This document shows positions 14,786-18,451 of a stretch of DNA of 18,451 bases, in pieces. Source of the DNA: DSAR01 sp034437315 (GTDB lineage: Bacteria > Chloroflexota > Anaerolineae > B4-G1). Within the stretch, counting starts at the first letter, position 1. Each line of letters begins with the position of its first letter. The stretch spans positions 1 to 18,451 of the forward strand of contig DAOTUC010000102.1 in assembly GCA_034437315.1 (NCBI GenBank), read 5' to 3'. Both the position numbers and the translations under genes were made by a program. The notes beneath the pieces are model-generated. The model searched no databases. It saw only the letters and a program-made list of their open reading frames with translations, and was not told where the DNA came from.

Positions 14786-14813
14786 CTGCTCTGACCGACT
14801 GAGCTATGGGCCC
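14740..14813 (-). tRNA. tRNA with CAU anticodon (elongator Met or Ile2)
   Basis: A 74-base cloverleaf without encoded CCA. The acceptor is GGGCCCA/TGGGCCC with discriminator A, and the D arm is GCTC...GAGC. The anticodon arm is GCCGG-CTCATAA-CCGGT and the T arm is GTTGG-TTCGAGT-CCAAC. The CAU anticodon allows either elongator methionine or lysidine-modified isoleucine tRNA; I cannot decide from sequence alone. It is the last tRNA of the three-gene operon and the integration target of the adjoining island. Confidence 0.95.
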
Positions 14814-14831
14814 CGATGTATTCGCGCTCAG

Positions 14832-14902
14832 AGCGGGTGACGGGGATCGAACCCGTAACAACAGCTTGGAAGGCTGTGGCAATACCATTTTGCAACACCC
14901 GC
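14832..14902 (-). tRNA. tRNA-Gly (UCC anticodon)
   Basis: A 71-base cloverleaf: acceptor GCGGGTG/CACCCGC, D arm GCAA/TTGC, anticodon arm ACAGC-CTTCCAA-GCTGT with anticodon TCC, T arm ACGGG-TTCGATC-CCCGT. It lies 18 bases upstream of the CAU tRNA and 3 bases downstream of tRNA-Pro, so all three are processed from one transcript. Confidence 0.95.
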
Positions 14903-14905
14903 ATG

Positions 14906-14979
14906 TCGGGGCGGCCGGACTTGAACCGGCGACCTCTGCGTCCCAAACGCAGCGCGCTAGCCGTCTGCGCCACGCCCCG
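14906..14979 (-). tRNA. tRNA-Pro (UGG anticodon)
   Basis: A 74-base cloverleaf: acceptor CGGGGCG/CGCCCCG with discriminator A, D arm GCGC/GCGC, anticodon arm CTGCG-TTTGGGA-CGCAG with anticodon TGG, T arm GCCGG-TTCAAGT-CCGGC. It is the first gene of the tRNA operon, 13 bases after the promoter's -10. Confidence 0.95.
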
Positions 14980-14992
14980 CAAGAGTATGTTA

Positions 14993-15021
14993 AGTATACC
15001 GCTTTTAAGCCGTTCCGTCAA
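14993..15021 (-). promoter_or_regulatory. Promoter of the tRNA operon
   Basis: On the minus strand, TTGACG (15021-15016), a 17-base spacer and TATACT (14998-14993) precede tRNA-Pro by 13 bases. The flank of the MITE-like element begins only two bases upstream of the -35. Confidence 0.8.
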
Positions 15022-15031
15022 GGTAAAATTT

Positions 15032-15158
15032 GGGTGTGTTCCAAATGCTTTGAGCGTTGTTTGTAGTGCGTGCGCTAGGTAGGTAGCGGCTTCAGCGCGC
15101 TTTTACGGCGATAAATCGCCTACTACGAGCTTGGCCTCAAATGAAATGAAAAACACCC
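15032..15158 (+). repeat. MITE-like element, copy B (127 bp)
   Basis: The ends are GGGTGTGTTCC and, on the opposite strand, GGGTGTTTTTCATTTC. A perfect 9-bp target-site duplication, GTAAAATTT, lies on both sides (15023-15031 and 15159-15167). Most of the sequence aligns with 3657-3763, including AGCGTTGTTTGTA and the palindrome GGCGATAAATCGCC, with about 20 extra interior bases. No ORF is present. It separates the propeller/TPR gene end from the tRNA promoter. Confidence 0.85.
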
Positions 15159-15174
15159 GTAAAATTTGCTGCTC

Positions 15175-17079
15175 TCACCACGCCCAGGAAAGCCGCTGTG
15201 TCTGCCAGGAAGGCAGGTTGGGGCCGAGGGTTAACATCTGACGTTGGTTTTCCCCATTCGGTTCCATCAGGTAAATGCCCCAAATGCCATCCCGATTCGA
15301 CACGAACGCCAATTCTGCCCCATTGGGCGCCCACGTTGGCAGCCCATCCGAGGCCGGATTATCGGTCAGCTTAATCACACCGCCTGTGATATTGAGTAGA
15401 TAGACGTCCCAATCACCGCTCACGTCGGACATATAGGCGATCAACTCGCCATTGGGGGACCAGTTCAACCCGATATCGCTGGCGCTGGCGGTCAGGAGGG
15501 TTCCCGGTTGCTCGTCGTCGGGATTATCGACGAAGATACCGCATCCGGCGTCGTCGCATCCGGTCCAGGCCAGTAGCCCGGTCGCGCTCCAAGCCGGCCC
15601 TTTGCCCTGCGCGTGCCGCACAGGTTCGGTTGAGCCGTCGGTCGGCGCGAGATAGATGTGCCACTGACCGCCGGCGCTCTGCTCCGCGTAGGCCATCCGG
15701 CTGCCGTCGGGGGAGAAGGTCGGCCACGCCAGGCCCGCCCCGGTGCGCAAGGTCCGCCCCGCGCTCTCCCCTGCGCCCAGCAGCGCGACGCCCGGTGAGA
15801 GCAAGTCCCGGTATGCCAGCGCGCCGCTCCCGCCGACCCAGGTCGGTTGGTCGGCGGCGCCGGCCATGCGGATCAGTCGCCCGTCGGCGAAGAGCGCGTA
15901 TACGTCGTAAACGCCGGTCTGGGGATTATAATTGGGATAGGCCAACCGGCCCACGGTGAAGTCCTGCGGCGCTTCGGTCAGCGTGATCTGCACTGTCCCC
16001 GTAATTGAGGACACCGGCGTCGGCGTGGCGACCAGGCAGATTTGGTTCGCCTGGGCCCGTTTTTGCTCGATGCTGGTGTCGTTCATCAACTGGAGCGCTT
16101 TCCCATATTCCAATTCGGCCGGGCACATCTCGCCCTGCTCGTACCACGCCTCGGCGTAGGAGACGTGAGCGCGGTAGAGACGACGGAAGACGTCATGGTA
16201 GTTGGGCGCTGTAGCGTATAATTCTTCGAAAGCTTTGATGCAACGCTCCCAATCGACGCCCCAGTAGCTCAGGGCGGACATGTACTTGACGGCCAACTGG
16301 CGTTGATACAGGGCTTCCTCGTCCAATGGGCGCAGGGCGACTGCTTGATCAAGGTAGAAAACGCCCTTCTCAAAGCGTTCGTTCTCCAGGAGCGCCATGC
16401 CGGCGTTGTAGAGGCTGTTAAAGAGCATCTTTTCGACCTCGCCGCTTTGGTAGGCTGGATCGAGCACCCGCACCTGGGTGAGTTTTTCGATCGCCTCCTC
16501 CCACTCTCCGGCCTCGTAATGGGTGAAGGCCTCCTGGTATAACCCTCCCACGTCGAAGGTGTAGACCTCGGTCGCTTCCACGGTCGGCGTCGTCGTCGGG
16601 ATGGTGTCCCGGCGCTCCCTCGCGGTGGCGACCCCTTCCGCAGCGGTCGGATGATGGGGGTCGAGTTTCAACACGTACTCGAACTCGGCGATAGCGAGCT
16701 CGAATTCCCCCGCGTCGAGGCGTTGCAACCCTTTCTGGTAGTGTTGTTCGGCCAGCGTCTCGCGTCGCTCTGTCCGATCCCGCTCCCCCTGGTAGAGGGC
16801 GAAATAGGCGGAGCCGGCGACGCTAATCGCCAGAACCAGCAAGAAACCCAACCCCCAAATCAAAATTGGCTTTAGAGTTTGCGCCGGGGGCAGGCTCCAC
16901 AGGCGCGCTTCGGTTTCCGGATCGGGTCCGGGCGTCATGAGAGGCTCGTCCTCCCTGGTCTGGCGTTTGAGGCCAAACCAGGATCGGCGCATCGGCTGCG
17001 TCTCCTCCACCATCGCTCCACACGCGGGGCAAAGCTGAAGATTTTCGGGTATTTCGTTTCCACATTCAGGGCAGCGCAT
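15175..17079 (-). CDS. Zinc-ribbon / transmembrane / TPR / WD40-like propeller protein
   Basis: 634 residues from the ATG at 17079, which has GAGAGG four bases upstream and begins exactly at a zinc ribbon (C3, C6, C17, C20: CPECG...CPACG). A longer frame to 17214 only reads through the structured repeat. A single membrane helix lies at about 70-96 (PILIWGLGFLLVLAISVAGS), so the zinc ribbon is probably cytoplasmic and the rest outside. TPR-type helices span about 105-360 (RLDAGEFELAIAEFEYVLKL). After a Thr/Pro linker, PD40/TolB-like blades fill about 400-634 (SPNGELIAYMSDVSGDWDVY, APNGAELAFVSNRDGIWGIY). No enzyme motif is seen. It is likely a scaffold or sensor at the cell envelope. It is downstream of the nucleotidyltransferase gene, possibly in one transcript. 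Confidence 0.87.
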   Translation of the reverse strand: MRCPECGNEIPENLQLCPACGAMVEETQPMRRSWFGLKRQTREDEPLMTPGPDPETEARLWSLPPAQTLKPILIWGLGFLLVLAISVAGSAYFALYQGERDRTERRETLAEQHYQKGLQRLDAGEFELAIAEFEYVLKLDPHHPTAAEGVATARERRDTIPTTTPTVEATEVYTFDVGGLYQEAFTHYEAGEWEEAIEKLTQVRVLDPAYQSGEVEKMLFNSLYNAGMALLENERFEKGVFYLDQAVALRPLDEEALYQRQLAVKYMSALSYWGVDWERCIKAFEELYATAPNYHDVFRRLYRAHVSYAEAWYEQGEMCPAELEYGKALQLMNDTSIEQKRAQANQICLVATPTPVSSITGTVQITLTEAPQDFTVGRLAYPNYNPQTGVYDVYALFADGRLIRMAGAADQPTWVGGSGALAYRDLLSPGVALLGAGESAGRTLRTGAGLAWPTFSPDGSRMAYAEQSAGGQWHIYLAPTDGSTEPVRHAQGKGPAWSATGLLAWTGCDDAGCGIFVDNPDDEQPGTLLTASASDIGLNWSPNGELIAYMSDVSGDWDVYLLNITGGVIKLTDNPASDGLPTWAPNGAELAFVSNRDGIWGIYLMEPNGENQRQMLTLGPNLPSWQTQRLSWAW

Positions 17080-17112
17080 TGAACCTCTCTGGAGCGCGTC
17101 TAAAGCTCTATC

Positions 17113-17199
17113 GAGTGTCTTAAATAATTGCTCTAGCCACTGTCCCAGGGGCGCTAACGGCCCGCGGACGGGCCTCTGAGCGAATTTTTTAAGACGCTC
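17113..17199 (-). repeat. Structured inverted element, copy 1 (intergenic leader)
   Basis: The core 17120-17192 matches the reverse complement of 18320-18393 with only about four differences. Ends are self-complementary: GAGTGTC (17113-17119) with GACGCTC (17193-17199), continuing into TTAAATAATTGCTC against GCGAATTTTTTAA. Inside is the hairpin GGCCCG-CGGA-CGGGCC, and TAGC/GCTA bases form a second arm, giving a possible three-way junction. It fills the 144-bp gap between the nucleotidyltransferase stop and the zinc-ribbon gene. Confidence 0.75.
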
Positions 17200-17223
17200 T
17201 ATACGATCTACCAACCCACCAAT

Positions 17224-18291
17224 CTATAAAATCCCGACCTGGCTGTGATCGCCCAGGGTCAGCTTATACGCCTTGGGCTTGATGGGCGATCTCACCAGGG
17301 ATACTTGCCGGCCGATGAGGCTATCTTGAATCCGGGCCGGGATGTCCCGAATCTCACTGTGTTCGAGGACAATCGCTCGTTCGATCTCGCTATCTTCCAC
17401 CAGCACGTCGTGGTAAATTGAGGTGAAAGGGCCCACGTAAGAGTTGACGATGCGCGTGCGCTCGCCGATGATGCTCGGCCCGCGAACGACGCTGTTGATG
17501 ATCTCCGCCCCTTGCTGCACGGTGACGCGACCGTCCACCTCCGAATCGCGGTCCACGTACCCCTCAATGGCGGGCGTTAATTCTTCCAGCACCAATCCGT
17601 TGGCGTCCAGCATATCGCCGGGGCGGCCGGTATCGATCCACCATCCGCGATGGACGTAGGGATAGACGTCGTAATCCTGCTCGACCAGCCATTGAATCGC
17701 GTCGGTGATTTCCAATTCCCCGCGCCAGGAAGGGGTGATGTGCTCGACCGCCTCGTGGATGTGGTGATCGAACATGTAGATGCCGACCAACGCCAGGTCG
17801 GATATCGGGTCCTTCGGCTTCTCGACCAGGCGCACGATCTGGCCCTTGGCGTCAAGTTCCGCCACGCCGTATTGCTCTGGATGCGAGACCCGCGTGAGCA
17901 CGATCTGGCTGTTCCAGGCGCTGGTTGAAAACTGGCTGATCAACCCGGAGATGCCGCCCTGGATGACGTTGTCGCCCAGGAACATCACGAAACGGTCCTC
18001 CCCGAGGAAATCCTGGCTCACTTTGACGGCGTGGGCCAGGCCCAGCGGTTGCTCCTGATGGATGTAGGTCACGTCGACGTCCCAGCGCCCCCCGCGACCG
18101 ATGGCGGCCTTGATCTCGTCGGCGGTGTCGCCCACGACGATGCCAATTTCATTGATGTCGGCGTCTCGAATGGCCTCGATCACGCGCACGAGCACCGGCT
18201 TGTTAGCGACGGGGATCAATTGTTTGGCGCTGGTGTAGGTCAAGGGATATAGGCGCGTTCCTTTTCCACCGCTGAGAATTAATCCTTTCAT
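17224..18291 (-). CDS. Glucose-1-phosphate thymidylyltransferase, long form
   Basis: 355 residues, the length of the long RmlA/StrD-type enzymes rather than the ~290-residue RmlA. The nucleotide-binding loop is LSGGKGTRLYPLT (residues 6-18). The catalytic core has FLGDNVIQGG and VEKPKDP, and WWIDTGRPGDML near the end of the transferase domain. The C-terminal third (about 245-355) has hexapeptide-like repeats (VRGPSIIGERTRIVNSYVGP) of a left-handed beta helix. The reaction makes dTDP-glucose from dTTP and glucose-1-phosphate for deoxysugar or cell-surface glycan synthesis. AGGAGA lies seven bases before the ATG. No other deoxysugar genes are in the window. Copies of the structured element flank it in inverted orientation. 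Confidence 0.93.
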   Translation of the reverse strand: MKGLILSGGKGTRLYPLTYTSAKQLIPVANKPVLVRVIEAIRDADINEIGIVVGDTADEIKAAIGRGGRWDVDVTYIHQEQPLGLAHAVKVSQDFLGEDRFVMFLGDNVIQGGISGLISQFSTSAWNSQIVLTRVSHPEQYGVAELDAKGQIVRLVEKPKDPISDLALVGIYMFDHHIHEAVEHITPSWRGELEITDAIQWLVEQDYDVYPYVHRGWWIDTGRPGDMLDANGLVLEELTPAIEGYVDRDSEVDGRVTVQQGAEIINSVVRGPSIIGERTRIVNSYVGPFTSIYHDVLVEDSEIERAIVLEHSEIRDIPARIQDSLIGRQVSLVRSPIKPKAYKLTLGDHSQVGIL

Positions 18292-18310
18292 TTGAACTCT
18301 CCTTTCATTC

Positions 18311-18403
18311 TAGAGACTATTAAAAAATTCGCTCAGAGGCCCGTCCTCGGGCCGATTAGCGCCCCCGGGACGGTGGCTAGAGCAATTATTTAATCACTCT
18401 CTA
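18311..18403 (+). repeat. Structured inverted element, copy 2
   Basis: Opposite orientation to copy 1. Outer arms TAGAGA (18311-18316) and TCTCTA (18398-18403) pair perfectly although their sequence differs from the copy 1 arms. The inner hairpin is GGCCCG-TCCT-CGGGCC. It occupies most of the region upstream of the nucleotidyltransferase start, and I see no clear promoter there. Confidence 0.75.
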
Positions 18404-18451
18404 TCAATATCCGCCCAGGCTCGCATCGCGGGGCGCATTGTTCAACACCGC
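18404..18451 (-). CDS. Possible C-terminal end of an upstream gene
   Basis: A frame open from the right edge reads AVLNNAPRDASLGGY and stops with TGA at 18406-18404. It is only 15 codons, so an open frame by chance is quite possible. No family is recognised. It is listed because gene spacing and GC-rich coding-like composition change to AT-rich just after the stop. Confidence 0.25.
   Translation of the reverse strand, partial: AVLNNAPRDASLGGY

Noticed and set aside
14731..15021. Minus-strand 96-codon frame across the tRNA cluster, and plus-strand frames with GLEPTT-like endings
   Set aside because: They are translations of tRNA genes and their complements, a known source of false proteins.
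17080..17214. N-terminal extension of the zinc-ribbon protein to 679 residues
   Set aside because: It reads through the structured repeat; a good ribosome site precedes the ATG at 17079, where the zinc ribbon begins.
1..18451. CRISPR array, rRNA gene or parS site
   Set aside because: No regularly spaced repeats, no rRNA-like sequence and no canonical parS palindrome were seen; CACGTG-containing sites near 4666 and 8634 lack the TGTTTC/GAAACA flanks.

Overview
The window looks like a piece of chromosome from a member of the Chloroflexota, probably Anaerolineae-like. This is inferred from protein style and gene order, not from a marker search: the 'YLPVLLK' tail on a large secreted protease, Ser/Thr/Pro-rich lipoproteins, a zinc-ribbon/TPR/propeller protein, and high GC. 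One hand-counted 60-base line in the protease gene is about 73 % GC. Most genes are on the minus strand; the giant subtilase is the main exception.

Region 1 (1-3605, minus) is an operon: PfkB-family sugar kinase, ParA, ParB, and an M24 aminopeptidase cut by the window edge. Gaps are a few bases and RBSs sit inside the preceding gene. Region 2 (3811-7438, minus) is the classic origin-proximal block rpmH-rnpA-yidD-[PQQ-type propeller lipoprotein]-yidC-jag, driven by a near-consensus promoter upstream of rpmH. It links ribosome protein L34, RNase P and membrane-protein insertion. The propeller lipoprotein is an unusual insertion between yidD and yidC, and dnaA is absent. Region 3 (7628-13115) holds a D-cysteine desulfhydrase-type PLP enzyme (minus) divergent from a 1470-residue secreted subtilase (plus), which ends at a clear hairpin.

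Region 4 (13245-14785) is a small AT-richer island (one counted line is 42 % GC). It lies between two identical 49-bp copies of the 3' half of a CAU-anticodon tRNA gene, the geometry left by integration at a tRNA 3' end. It carries an XRE-type regulator with an apparently leaderless promoter, a coupled lipoprotein, and a divergent strong promoter reading into a tiny ORF toward the tRNA. No integrase is seen. Region 5 (14740-15021, minus) is a Pro-Gly-Met/Ile2 tRNA operon with its own promoter.

Region 6 (15175-18451, minus) has a zinc-ribbon/TM/TPR/propeller protein and a long-form glucose-1-phosphate thymidylyltransferase. The latter is flanked by inverted copies of a ~75-90 bp structured element. 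A second, unrelated short repeat occurs twice (3657-3763 and 15032-15158) with terminal inverted repeats and target-site duplications, so it behaves like a MITE.

The main non-routine signals are the tRNA-anchored mini-island with its repressor-like switch, the MITE-like family, and the paired structured elements around the nucleotidyltransferase gene.
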